Shown: positions 1 to 9,543, numbered from the stretch's first letter. The stretch: 24,084 nucleotides of DNA from Saccoglossus kowalevskii (GCF_000003605.2 NW_003140811.1:1547731-1571814), one strand, 5' to 3'. Notes: generated from the letters alone by a model not told the origin. Numbers and translations are program-made.

Positions 1-201
1 TAAATATTATCTACTATATATCATATTTATCAGTCCGAGCAGCGTTTATTAATTTATATACTACTTTTATATAAAGACTATACATCTATGCTGATGTTCA
101 AGGATTATTCACTAGGTTATACACGAAAATAATACTTTTACTAACTCCTCGGTTGTAGTTCATTTGTTACACTAGTATATAGATACTGTGAATAGCTCCA
201 T

Positions 202-385
202 TACTGTAAAATCTGTATTAGAAACCGCGGCTTCTATTAAAATGGTACAATGCAACAGAGGGGATGCGGCTTCTAATAGAGCATCTACACATATGAGAAA
301 TGATGAATTTTTGGTTCTCAATTATTCAAAAAAAATGGGTGCGACTTCTATTAGGGATGCGGCTTCTAATACAGATTTTACGGTA
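202..385. repeat. Foldback element with GCGGCTTCTA direct repeats
   Basis: The left arm (202-226) and right arm (361-385) are reverse complements at 23 of 25 positions, with core TAAAATCTGTATTAGAA. Inside and at the arms, GCGGCTTCTAWTA recurs at about 227, 266 and 358, with a variant GCGACTTCTATTA at about 341. It lies in an upstream intron of gene 1 and is probably a MITE or similar foldback repeat. Confidence 0.6.
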
Positions 386-1805
386 GTAGTCATGTTCAGG
401 ATACATAAATTGAAGGCTAATATTTAAGCTAATCTTGTATGTTTGTCTATCGGTTAGTTCTATGGTTGCTCGGTACAATAACCAGAATTGGTTAGATCTT
501 AGTTCCGTGGTTATAAAACAACATCAAAGGGAATTCAGAAAGTACAGATTGCAGAATTATAATGTTTTTGACCACTTTTGCATTTCATTTATTATAGATT
601 ACCGATAAAAAAGTTCAAGTTCAGTGTTCACTAAACTACATATCTTACCGTTTCACATTCTCCAATGCTGTTAAACCATTGATTACCAAATTTTAATGAC
701 ATTTAATGTCTATTTGAATCAGGTAGACCATAATGTGGACGGAATTATGCAGATTTAAATTGTGAAATGTTGCAAAAAAAATTGGTTTTGATATTCTAAT
801 AATAATTAAGCTGTTAAACCTGAATAAGACCAAATAAAATATTGTGTTTCTGATAACATTGAAAGCAAAAATAAGAACAAATTTCAGTTAACCATAAAAT
901 GCTATAAAAATTATTTATTTTCAACACAATGTTGCTGTGCATGTTAGCTCATGCTGCAATCATTCCAAAATGTCCTACATGTATGAGTTGGCATTTTAAT
1001 TTGTACAATGAATCGGCCATCGTGATGTGAATCATTACGACCGTACCAAAAAGTACAGTAAGACAGATGTTGAAATGAATTGTTTTCAGTCTGACACTGA
1101 CAAATTCTCGTTTATTGCTACATGTGTCACTTATCAGGGTATTGATTGCCGTGTTGACTTTCTATATGCAAATAGGCGTTACCGTTCAGGTCAGATGCAG
1201 TTTATCTATTTTTGTCACCTAGTGCCTCTGTGCATGGTGGTTTATAATAAGCACTTTATGTAAACTGAGTCAGGTACTTGTTTTTAATTTCACTTTTTTT
1301 CACTGATAGTTGTAAACAGTAAATTAAAACTCAAGAAATATTCACACTTAACAATAGAATGTTTAATTTCATAATATAATCAGTTAATTTAAAACCCAGT
1401 GAATATCTACAATGCCAAATTCACTTCTACCACTTTCTCCTTCTGCCTGCATGTAATATCAATAGTAACAACTATATAAAAATATGCAACTGTAGTATTG
1501 TATTGGCCAAATATTCAAAATATACAGTCTACAAAAAATAAATAAATAAAACTATTATTAATTAAATATGAATTGTTTATTAGTTCAGATATTGTAATAT
1601 TTTAAAATATTTCATCTTAGTTTGGACTTCAGTCTACTGATGTTTTCATTGTAAAAAAGACATAGTTTAATAAGTCTGCTTATGTAAAATTAGAGGTGTT
1701 TTTATATTTAAATAAATATTATTTTAATGCTTTGTATATAAAAAATGCAATATTTGGTTTATATGTATTTTTATTGGAAATGTGCCTTCAATAGAGCAAA
1801 GAAAT

Positions 1806-1915
1806 TATTGTGAAGTTAGGCACAAAATGTTCTACAGTTAGGCAAAAATATTTGTGAAGTTAGACATTGGGTTTTACAGTTGCCTGAAGTTTTTTTGTGA
1901 TGTCAGGCACAGCTA
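1806..1915. repeat. Degenerate tandem repeat, about 2.5 units
   Basis: TTGTGAAGTTAGGCA, then TTTGTGAAGTTAGACA, then TTTGTGATGTCAGGCA recur at roughly 45-50 bp spacing, with CTACAGTTAGGCA and TTACAGTTGCCTG between them. The repeat ends about 55 bp before the exon A acceptor. Confidence 0.45.
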
Positions 1916-1968
1916 GTTTGGGAGTTCGGTAAACATGTGACTTACTCATTATTCCTTTTTATTTTTAG

Positions 1969-2175
1969 GCCAAAGAAGTGAATGGTATCAAAGTAATATC
2001 CAGTGGATCTACGCTGTATTATGTGAACTGTGAATATTTCAAAAACCAGGTGTACAAGCTAACTGGTGTTAATCCAACAACTGTCATGGCTGCCAAGGCA
2101 GAAATTGAGAAAAAAATGAAACAACAGGAAATTGAAAGACAGAAGCAGAACAAAAAGAAAGCAAAGGAGAATGGA
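1969..2175 (+). CDS. SLC26A: Gene 1 exon A: start of STAS domain
   Basis: The exon follows a pyrimidine-rich acceptor ending TTTTTAG and stops at a GTGAGT donor. It is 207 bp and phase 0 on both sides (69 codons). It encodes AKEVNGIKV, the strand TLYYVNCEYF and the helix KLTGVNP, then a Lys/Glu/Gln-rich stretch that is the start of the variable loop of SLC26 STAS domains. Reading past the donor the frame stays open only to 2235, with no family similarity there. Confidence 0.93.
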
Positions 2176-5033
2176 GTGAGTATATTGACTGGTGCAGGAG
2201 GCATAGTGTTAAACTACTTCAATAATATCACTTAATAAAAGATATTTAGTAATGCATTATGGATTGTGGAATTTTTTCTTCAGTTTATTTGAATTTATGG
2301 AACAGGCAATCTTTACCAAAATAAGAATTCACTCAGGTTGTTATTTTATTTTAAACTGTTGCCAAGGTTACTAAAAATTAGCAACCGGAGTTCAATAATG
2401 TAAAATTAATACTCGCTCATTAACTGGCGTTAGTCCAACAACAATTCACTGATTTGTTGTAAAACAATGCGTTTTTGCTATTTCACATAAAACAAATTTA
2501 TCAGTGGTAAAGGAAATAACACAAAAAAAACCAGTAAATGGTAATTGCGTCTACAGTTATCACTGCATACCTGTGACCAAAAATGATTCTCAAAAACATT
2601 GGTTATTATTTGTAAAACTATCTCGCAATGCATCATCCTGTTTTTGATTTTCCTTGCCATCTGCTGTACATTTACAAGACTTAACCATAAGTAACTTGGT
2701 TCTTGCAGACAACTATCAGTGACAAAGAGCAGGTTGACTTTGTGCCAAACCATGATGCCAGTGAAGAAGTCGCACTGAGTATGCCACAATTACCTCATTT
2801 ACATACCATCATCATCGACTGTGGCACGTTCAATTTTATCGACGTTAATGGAGTGACTGTATTGACTAATTTGGCTATGGATTACAAGAAGATCGGGATC
2901 CGGGTGTTGTTAGCTGATTGTCAAGGTATTTTATTGTTCTCAGTTTGAGTTTTCAAGGGAAAAAAAATTGTCAGTTCATCTTATGTATACTGTAGAATAC
3001 TTTATTTTCGCTTGGAATTTATTTTCGCTATTTTCGCTGAAGGGATGATTCCGTGAAAATAAAATCCAGTGAATATACATTTTTTCCTATATTTTACATT
3101 AATCTCATCAAAAATCAGTGAAAATAAATTCCAAGCAAAACGCCCAAAAAGCGATTTCAGAGAAAATAAATTCTAGCGAAAATAAAGTAATCCACAGTAG
3201 TTGTACATTATCTTGTTATAACAAACTCTTTTGAAGACATACATACATTAAAATTTTGATTGTAAAGGCGTTCGTTATAACAAGGTTAAAATATACTGTA
3301 AAACACTTTATTTTAGCTGGAAATACTTTTTTGGTGTTTTGTATAGAATTTATTTTTACTGATTTTTGACAAGTTGAATAAAAAATATAGGAAAAAAAGG
3401 TATATTTGCTGGGGTTTTTTTTTCAATGAATCATCCCTTTAGTGAAAATAAATTCTAAGCGAAAATAAAGTATTTCACAGTGATGTGTTGAGACATCTAA
3501 GCAGTCGTGCTTAATAAGTTTTAGTAAAGGTCCACATATTGTACCAGTAATTACCATGTATGCATGGAATAGAGTGGAATGGAAAGAAATTTTTCAGTGG
3601 AAAAGTATTTAAAACACAAATGCAATTTTTTATCAATTGATGTCTGAAAACAGATCACCGCGTTGTCAACTTGTATTTATGAGACTATTATCGACACCTC
3701 CTCAATCAGAAAACAAAATAGGGTCTCAGGAGGTTAGTCACATGTGTCTGGTTTCAAACCTTGGGGGCTTGATCGGGGTCACATCAAAATCCATGGTACA
3801 CAGATTGAATGCTCAGTGAAATATTTCAGTATTGTCTGATTTATTTAACGCAACTGGTGACAGCTAAATACAGGTGTGTTATTCAAGCCACTTTGCTATC
3901 CAGGTTGTGTTATTTTGATGCTTTTATATATTGTACATAAATTAAACTGCGACCTGTTATGGGTAAGCGAATTAATAGAGACCACGAATTGTTAATTGAA
4001 TTGTTATGGTAATCACAGTGAAGATTTTGTCTTGAAGATTTTGTGTGTTTCATATAAACTTGCAAACCAGGATAATTTATTTTGAAGCATTTCATCAAGG
4101 CCCTTAAGACAAAGAGTCTTTTTTTTTTTTTTTTTATAAAATTTTCTTTCAAAACTTCAAATTTCAAAAATTTCCCTAAAATCTCCTTTTTGGTTACAAA
4201 ATGCTACCCCCATTTATAAATAAAAAAATCTTCAAGAACAAGTTCACATCATAGTTACTGGGAATTTCTATTGTGAACTGGCTGTGGCCTAAAAAAAAAA
4301 AATCTAAAACTCCTAGAACTACATTGTTAAACATATGTTGATGGTGGTATGTGCTTAAGAGGGCAGTTCTCGGTCTGGCTATAATTTGTATTAACTATTG
4401 ACGATTGCACCTTCAGCTCAAAAAAAAGAAAAGTGCACTTGACTTAGAAAGCTGTTACCAAATGTTTCATCTTTTGTTCTTGTTTTCCCAATTCTTTTAG
4501 GCAATGTCAAAGAAACATTGAACCGCTGTGACTACTTTGTCAAGATGGAAAAGATTGAGATACCTGAGTGTTTGTTTGTCACAGTACATGATGCAATACT
4601 CTATGCCACTTCTGTCAATTCTGAGGTAAGCAAACCAAATATCATTATTTTAACATCATTGACGATTTTGAGATATTTACATACCAGTTTGTTTGAGTCT
4701 TAATTTTGTAGCAGCCTGATCACAAAACACTGCTCACCTTTTATGGTTTATAAAAACAACCAGAAGGCTAATAAAAAAAATAGAATGACTAAACTTTCTG
4801 GATGACTATTAGTAGACGTATTTTGCTTAAAGTAATTTTTAATAAGTTTTCCAGTAAATTTGTTTGACTTGTGCTTCATAATTTTGTATTTTCTGAAATG
4901 TCTAAAACATGCTTGCTGAATTCTGATTTAAAAATACAATAACATGTTAAAACTTGTTTTATTTTTTATTTTCCAGAATCAAAATGAGCCTATGGATATT
5001 AAGAATGAAAGCTCAGTTGAAACAAAATTCTAA
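1969..5033 (+). CDS. SLC26A: SLC26/SulP anion transporter, C-terminal part (STAS domain), 3' end of gene 1, spliced and 5'-partial
   Basis: Four exons (1969-2175, 2709-2925, 4501-4625, 4977-5033) join in frame to give the last 201 residues of an SLC26 protein. SLC26 proteins are multipass membrane exchangers or channels for Cl-, HCO3-, sulfate, oxalate or iodide, with a cytoplasmic C-terminal STAS domain. Visible family marks are AKEVNGIKV at the STAS entry, TLYYVNCEYF (first strand), the KLTGVNP helix motif, the core strand IIIDCGTFNFID, the helix after it, and the ending FVTVHDAILYA. The variable loop is short and very charged (Lys, Glu, Gln). The chain ends in ETKF, a class I PDZ ligand. 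The membrane exons must lie left of the window; I found none in 1-1968. The family call is firm; the paralogue (A3/A4/A5/A6 type) is not resolved. Confidence 0.93.
2176..2708 (+). other. Gene 1 intron A-B
   Basis: A 533-bp intron with GTGAGT donor and TTGCAG acceptor. Nothing else recognised in it. Confidence 0.8.
2709..2925 (+). CDS. SLC26A: Gene 1 exon B: STAS core
   Basis: The acceptor is TTCTTGCAG and the donor GTATTT, a weaker donor. The exon is 217 bp, phase 0 in and phase 1 out. It encodes the end of the variable loop, the central STAS strand IIIDCGTFNFID, the loop DVNG, the helix GVTVLTNLAMDYKKIG and the strand IRVLLADCQ. The usual SLC26 loop reads DSVG, so the serine position is Val here (2844-2846). 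Confidence 0.93.
2988..3199. mobile_element. MITE copy A (TACTGT..ACTTTATTTTCGC ends)
   Basis: The left end TACTGTAGAATACTTTATTT is mirrored at the right end, which reads in reverse complement TACTGTGGATTACTTTATTT. The inverted ends continue for about 45 bp with TTTTCGCTnGGAATTTATTTTC. The size is 212 bp with no coding capacity, typical of a nonautonomous DNA element. It lies in the intron between exons B and C. Confidence 0.7.
3212..3284. repeat. Small foldback between the two MITE copies (CTTGTTATAAC ends)
   Basis: CTTGTTATAACAAACTC at the left is matched by GGCGTTCGTTATAACAAG at the right as an imperfect inverted repeat of about 20 bp. The whole is 73 bp and fills most of the gap between the two larger MITE copies. 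Confidence 0.5.
3294..3482. mobile_element. MITE copy B, opposite orientation to copy A
   Basis: The ends are TACTGTAAAACACTTTATTT and its mirrored form GCGAAAATAAAGTATTTCAC at the right. Internal blocks ACTGATTTTTGA, AATATAGGAAAAAA and AATCATCCCTTTAGTGAAA match the reverse complement of copy A, so the two lie in opposite orientation within one intron. Confidence 0.7.
3483..4500 (+). other. Remainder of gene 1 intron B-C
   Basis: AT-rich sequence with a T16-17 run at about 4119-4135 and an A-run near 4292-4301. The 3637-3819 frame shows no family similarity. Nothing else seen. Confidence 0.7.
4501..4625 (+). CDS. SLC26A: Gene 1 exon C: end of STAS domain
   Basis: The acceptor is ATTCTTTTAG and the donor GTAAGC. 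The exon is 125 bp; its first two bases complete the Gly codon begun at 2925, and it ends in phase 0. It encodes GNVKETLNRCDYFVKME and FVTVHDAILYATSV. The VHDAxL motif is a hallmark of the last STAS helix of animal SLC26 proteins. Confidence 0.93.
4626..4976 (+). other. Gene 1 intron C-D
   Basis: A 351-bp intron with GTAAGC donor and TTTTCCAG acceptor. Nothing else recognised. Confidence 0.8.
4977..5033 (+). CDS. SLC26A: Gene 1 exon D: C-terminal tail with ETKF PDZ ligand and stop
   Basis: The acceptor is TTATTTTCCAG. Eighteen codons follow in phase 0 before TAA at 5031-5033. The tail is hydrophilic and ends Glu-Thr-Lys-Phe. This fits the class I PDZ-ligand pattern (S/T-x-hydrophobic at the C-terminus) and is the same four residues I recall at the end of vertebrate SLC26A3 (DRA). 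The 3' UTR starts at 5034. Confidence 0.88.
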   Translation, partial: NQNEPMDIKNESSVETKF

Positions 5034-5234
5034 TTATCCAACGAATGAATACAACCAGCACTTTCATCTCAGGAGTCTCTCTGCTTCATTGTTGTATTCT
5101 ACGACCCTTTTTTTTTCAATATTAAACATAAGAACTGATCCCCACTCCACGGTCACATTCATGTGAGTGGTATTTGTAACACCAAACTCGTGACTGCTAT
5201 CAAAATATCAGTGTACATGTACTTAGAGCGAGTG

Positions 5235-5250
5235 CAATGCATTATGGGTG
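5235..5250 (-). promoter_or_regulatory. ZNF143/Staf-like site in gene 1 3' flank
   Basis: CAATGCATTATGGGTG on the + strand is CACCCATAATGCATTG on the other strand. This fits the Staf/ZNF143 consensus as I recall it (YWCCCAYAATGCAYYG) except that -2 is A, which is allowed by W. Function here, 200 bp past the stop codon, is unproven. Confidence 0.35.
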
Positions 5251-6264
5251 GGATATGTATGCAATTTCTAATTTTGACCTTTATATGCAAGTATGACCTT
5301 TTGCATGCATGCAAATCTATGAAACACATTTGCATAAATATTTTTAAAGGAAGCGGTGGTTGTTTTTTAACGTTAAATCTTTTATTCTCATCAAGTACTA
5401 GGATTGGCTGCTTTTAATTACTTTTTTTATTGATAATTGTTGTTATTTTCAGTAGCGATGTCTGTGTCATGTTTTCTTTTGTGTTTATCTACTGTTGCTT
5501 GTGTGACATTGTCTGTCTCGTGGACATTGTCTGTCCCGTGTAACACCTCATGTGATATACTTGCAAAGTGATAACACTCTAAATCTGTTACCCACCATAA
5601 TATTAAAATCATGATACTGTATTTGCTCTATTAGTAGCACATTTGTAAATGATGAAACGGTATCTATGTCCAAAATAATTCGTATTTTACAGACAATAGT
5701 GCAGTAAATGTAAAGAAATACACATATTGAAGTTGTGCTTTCAATCAAGCAAATAAACTAGAACATCCTCTCTAAAAATAATACATACATGCATTACTTC
5801 TACATAATTGTGTAATTCACTGGGGCCACATTATCAGTTTTCATATTTTTTTTTCCATATTTTAATTATCCTTTTGAAAACTTTTTCTGCTTTGAAATTA
5901 TTTTACAAAACTGTATGATTTCTGCTGGTTTTCATCATGTAAATTCTTTTAGCGTTTTACGAATGGCGCTGCCACAACAATTGTCATCCTTAAAGCAGTG
6001 TACCCATATCTGGGCTGAACTTGACCAGTATTTATACCAAGTATAATTAGTAACTCTGATGTTTACACCTTATTTTATTTTTAAACTCAGTTTTTGGTTA
6101 TATTAATGTTCATATTTTAGTTACTCTCACCTCAAAAAAAAACATCTTTATAAATATGGATTTCAATAATTCAAACTTAAACAAGAGGTTTTCATTGGCT
6201 GATTGAATAGCACTGGAACATTGGTTGGAATCAACTGCCATTGAAATTTATAAATATTAACAAA

Positions 6265-6270
6265 AATAAA
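6265..6270 (+). terminator. Candidate poly(A) signal AATAAA for gene 1
   Basis: AATAAA is followed within 20 bases by T/GT-rich sequence (about 6280-6300), the usual layout for cleavage and polyadenylation. It lies 1.2 kb past the stop codon. A nearer AATAAA at 5752 is an alternative. Confidence 0.3.
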
Positions 6271-7084
6271 GGGAGTGCCTTTGTTCTGTTCTGTTGTTGA
6301 GTATTGTCCAGTGCTTTTTTTCTTCAGGTTGAAGAAATTTTTCGATTTTGACAAAATTCTTTGAATCAGTCAGTGCCTTTCCATGTTCATAATAATCTAG
6401 AAACAAGGAATTATCAATGTCCAGAAACAAAAATATTCAGGATGTTTAACTATTTTTTCTTTTTCATGAATTAGATTAATTGAATCTAACGGTGATGTTA
6501 GATAATCAGGGTATTTTATTTTTCTTTACTAATAATGATTTTTACGGAAATGTTTTAATCTTTCCAACCACATTGTATTTTATGGGCCAACAAGTTGAGG
6601 CCTGTTTTTATAATAAACTACAGTATCACATATTTTATTTTATTCAGTCTCTGCTTCTTTTTGTTACGACATTCGTATAAAGTGAGTCTTTTGATGATCT
6701 CTCAGATGCTGAGCTAAAATTCCTAATGTTTACGAATAAAAACACATGTATAATGTCTATAGCGTGGAGGAATATCCTTAGAAAGTTTTTGAAGGACTGG
6801 AAGTCTTTAAATTGCAGGAAAAATAAAAAAAAATTTGAAAAGTCTTTAAATTTCTTCATAGCTATTAATTCATTTTAGAATGGCTCGTTTTCTCCAGGGG
6901 ACTACCATATTCTCAGAACTTTGATGAGCTTTGGTGATGATGCTGGCCTGAATTAAGGGTCAAAATGTCTTGGGAGGGTGCAAGAAAGTTTGGGAAAAGG
7001 TCTGGAAAAGTCTTGGAAATCATTTAGCTTTTGGTGCTATGGACCCTGATGTAATATCATGTTGGGATTCACAAGCTAGATAAA
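6271..7084. other. Spacer without recognisable gene
   Basis: AT-rich spacer. Loose repeats of a GGAAAAGTCTTGGAAAT / GAAAAGTCTTTAAATTTC theme occur at about 6780-6856 and 6967-7025. No exon with family similarity was seen on either strand. Confidence 0.5.
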
Positions 7085-7248
7085 ATACTGTAAACCACTT
7101 TAATTTTGAAAGTCTGTGAAAATTATAAAGTTTTGTAGCAGTGCCAGTTTCTCTGAAGTCCTACAACATTAAATTTTGTCTTCATGGATGGCATAAAACA
7201 GTCAAATTGCGAAAATTCATCACAACAAAAATTAACTTGTTAACAGTA
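7085..7248. mobile_element. Degenerate MITE-like element (TACTGTAAACCACTTTAATT)
   Basis: The left end TACTGTAAACCACTTTAATT and the right end (reverse complement TACTGTTAACAAGTTAATTT) form an imperfect inverted repeat over 164 bp. The end resembles the TACTGTAAAACACTTTATTT end of the elements at 2988 and 3294, so it may be an old relative. Confidence 0.4.
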
Positions 7249-7735
7249 TGATTGCACCTGGACCGCTGGAAAGACTGCATGATATTAGCACATTACCTCA
7301 GAGGTTGTTTGCCTCAGAATTTATACGGGGGAAAGAATACTCACAAAGTGAATCCCATGTTATTCTCTGCAGGCATCCAGGTAGAGAAACTAATTATGAG
7401 CAGCTTAAGTGTGCCATAATGATTATCATAAGTGCTAGTTAGACAAAGTAGTCAAAATATCTGAGCTAAACTGAGCTTGGAACAGACCTACAAAAATATG
7501 AAATCAGAATCTATTTGAGTTGTTTCAAAAAAAAGGGATAATATTTGTCATAGTTTGTGACAACCACAAGTCCCTACCTATATTATATGACCACCAAATT
7601 ACCCAATCATAAATAGTCAAAAAATTGCCATTGTCGTGGATGTTTAACCTTTTTATGCAAAGGGTACTTTAGACAGTGACCTTATGTTTTATCTATTTTT
7701 TTTTTATGGATAACAACACAAAATAAAACAACATT
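7249..7735. other. Spacer without recognisable gene
   Basis: The open frame at 7248-7442 has no recognised motif and starts inside the MITE-like end. Nothing else supported. Confidence 0.5.
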
Positions 7736-7744
7736 GCAAAAGTC

Positions 7745-7872
7745 AAGTGACATCTCCCTTAACTCAGCACGTTCGTGTGACGTCATCCCTCTCGCGTGAC
7801 GTACATCTCGTGTGACGTTTGCTGTCTCGCGTGGCATCTGTCGCAAGTGACGTCGCACGTGATACAATGTAA
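7745..7872. repeat. TGACGT-rich degenerate tandem repeat (CRE-like cluster)
   Basis: A 15-21 bp unit built on CTCGYGTGACGT recurs about six times. It includes one full CRE palindrome TGACGTCA (7778-7785), further TGACGT sites at about 7798, 7814 and 7848, and a CACGTG E-box at about 7857. The tract is GC-richer than its surroundings. A related but decayed tract lies at about 5498-5560 (GTGTGACATTGTCTGTCTCG). Confidence 0.5.
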
Positions 7873-8283
7873 ACTGAAGACACTGAATATAAATAGAATC
7901 CCTTCATTCGCCGTTGTGATTACAAATCACGACAATGGCTCCGAATAAAATCACGACATGGACCAATCATGTGACAACGTATCATAACTCATACGCCAAT
8001 GTTTTGAATTCAACCTAAGCCAACGTTCCGTAGAACCCATTGCATCTATATGTATCGTGGAAGTACTCGTATTTGTTCTCTCTCAGATTTGCTCATTTTG
8101 TGAAAAGTTAGCATATTTTGGTTTTTTGTTTGTTCATATTCTTGAATGCTTTCTACAAGATTCAAGAAATACTCAGTAGAAACTCTTTTCACTTATTTTT
8201 TTGTGAACGTCTCTGTGACACGATGCAGAGCAGAAGACCTATATAAAGATTCTAGCTTTGGTCACAACTGAGATTTGTTTACG

Positions 8284-8310
8284 CATAGACCTTGAAATTT
8301 AAGGTCTATG
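8284..8310. repeat. 27-bp palindrome with AGGTC half-sites
   Basis: CATAGACCTT and AAGGTCTATG form perfect 10-bp arms around GAAATTT. Each arm carries AAGGTC, and on the minus strand the left arm reads TCAAGGTC, like an ERR/FTZ-F1-type nuclear receptor half-site. Binding is inference. Confidence 0.45.
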
Positions 8311-8552
8311 GTTTAAGATAAACGGCTAAATATGGGAGGTTGAAATTTTACAGCTCACACATACACGTCTTACCATCGTTATGACGACACACATTGAATT
8401 AACTGTTAGTTGCGATATGAACACGATTAAAACGCGACTCTATATAGGGCTGCGTTTTAATTCAATTTTAATTAAATAAAGTATAAATAACATCATACAT
8501 CCTGTAACTTTACATAAAATTTTTTGAGAAGATTAGGGTTACTAACCCTAAA

Positions 8553-8602
8553 GTAAAGGGGTAGGTATGATACAATTATTGTACTATACCTTCCCTCTTT
8601 AC
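8553..8602. repeat. 50-bp imperfect hairpin
   Basis: The left arm 8553-8576 (GTAAAGGGG..GATACAAT) pairs with 8578-8602 (ATTGTACTATACC..CTCTTTAC), with one bulge and a few mismatches. Just upstream is a near-palindrome TTAGGGTTACTAACCCTAA (8533-8551). Confidence 0.45.
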
Positions 8603-9363
8603 GAACCCTATAAGCTACGCAAACTTGGCTTAAATTCGATTAAGTATTAATAGCGATCATGAAAAATAGGGAGGGTTTTCACTTGATAGGTTTGTCGTCA
8701 CTTGGTAGGTGTAAAGTTAAATGGAAGTCGCCACAGCGTCGATAAGATAAATGCGTTTGAAATGTGGTGGTCTACAGTTTCACGGTCACTCGTATTTCCA
8801 TGCAATGATTCGCCATAAGCGGCGCTCTTCATGTAACGCCAAATCTCTCCAATCATTCAGACCACTCGTTTTTCTAAAGACTATATATCTTCTCTATAGT
8901 CTTTGGTTTTTCAAGCATTTCACTTTTCATAGATTTCCAGTCTGACAAGCAGAGCAAATATATGGACAGTAGCCAATATTCAAAACACAATTTCTAAATA
9001 GTGTTGGACACGTGTGAAAATTATCATCTCTTTATGAAAGGGTGTTCTGATGTAAGGATGGTGGGGTGAAGGAAGCTTTTAATTTCCCCCTCTGGACATT
9101 AAATAACTAAATATATAAATACCAGGTCAACAGTGTCATTGAGAAGCTAAAAAGTTGTCAATGGAGTCAACAAAGCACACATTTCGATATAATACGGGTA
9201 AATATTATTGGTATAGGTATTTGCAACACAGATGGGTAGCCAGGTTACTGGTGACCTCTGGAAGCGAAGCCCTCTGTTCGCCCCTCTTTCTACGAAGTTG
9301 GTGCATTATGCCCAGAAAATTAGGCAAGTGCATTGTACTTTGTTCTATTTTTTAATAATTTTG
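8603..9363. other. Spacer without recognisable gene
   Basis: No exon or repeat stands out. Frames at 8751-8945 and 9155-9355 have no known motif. Confidence 0.45.
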
Positions 9364-9394
9364 AGCGTTGAATCACCATCGTTGAGGGACGGGG

Positions 9395-9543
9395 GTTGAA
9401 TGAACAGTTAATGCGCTGACGAAGTGATTCAAGTTTCTAAGTACTTTTCACAGAACGATCAGATAAGACCCGTATTCTCGATGATAGAGGGCGCAACTGA
9501 ACCTGAAATTACTCCAAGGGACTGAGACCATACTTTTCAACAC
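9395..9543. repeat. Direct duplicated block, copy 1
   Basis: The stretch with TTTTCACAGAACGATCAGAT, CTATTCTCGATG, GGCGCAACTGAACCTGAAAT and CATACTTTTCAAC recurs in changed form at about 10150-10285. Similarity is moderate, so the duplication looks old. Confidence 0.5.

Larger units (their letters stand above)
1..1968 (+). other. Intron sequence of gene 1 (left part)
   Basis: Apart from the foldback at 202-385 and a short tandem repeat near 1806-1915, this stretch is AT-rich and featureless. I searched it for the SLC26 block expected before the STAS domain (LG.IP.TD.Y) and did not see it. The open frames at 188-427 and 1027-1263 look like chance. Confidence 0.6.
5034..6270 (+). other. Probable 3' UTR and downstream region of gene 1
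   Basis: AT-rich sequence follows the stop codon. Possible poly(A) signals are ATTAAA at 5121 and 5602, and AATAAA at 5752 and 6265. The last is followed by a GT-rich tract (TTTGTTCTGTTCTGTTGTTG), a good downstream element. I cannot choose among them. Open frames here (for example 5163-5417) show no family likeness. Confidence 0.4.

Noticed and set aside
188-427. 79-residue open frame
   Set aside because: It spans the foldback element; its repeated AASN residues come from the GCGGCTTCTA words.
1027-1263. Possible upstream exon (TTTTCAG before TCTGACACTG)
   Set aside because: The translation does not match the SLC26 block expected before the STAS domain, and no good donor closes it.
7682-7867. 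Minus-strand open frame rich in Arg, Thr and His
   Set aside because: Its coding look comes from the TGACGT tandem repeat read in reverse.
8533-8551. Interstitial telomere repeat
   Set aside because: Only single TTAGGG and CCCTAA words in opposite orientation, not a tandem tract.
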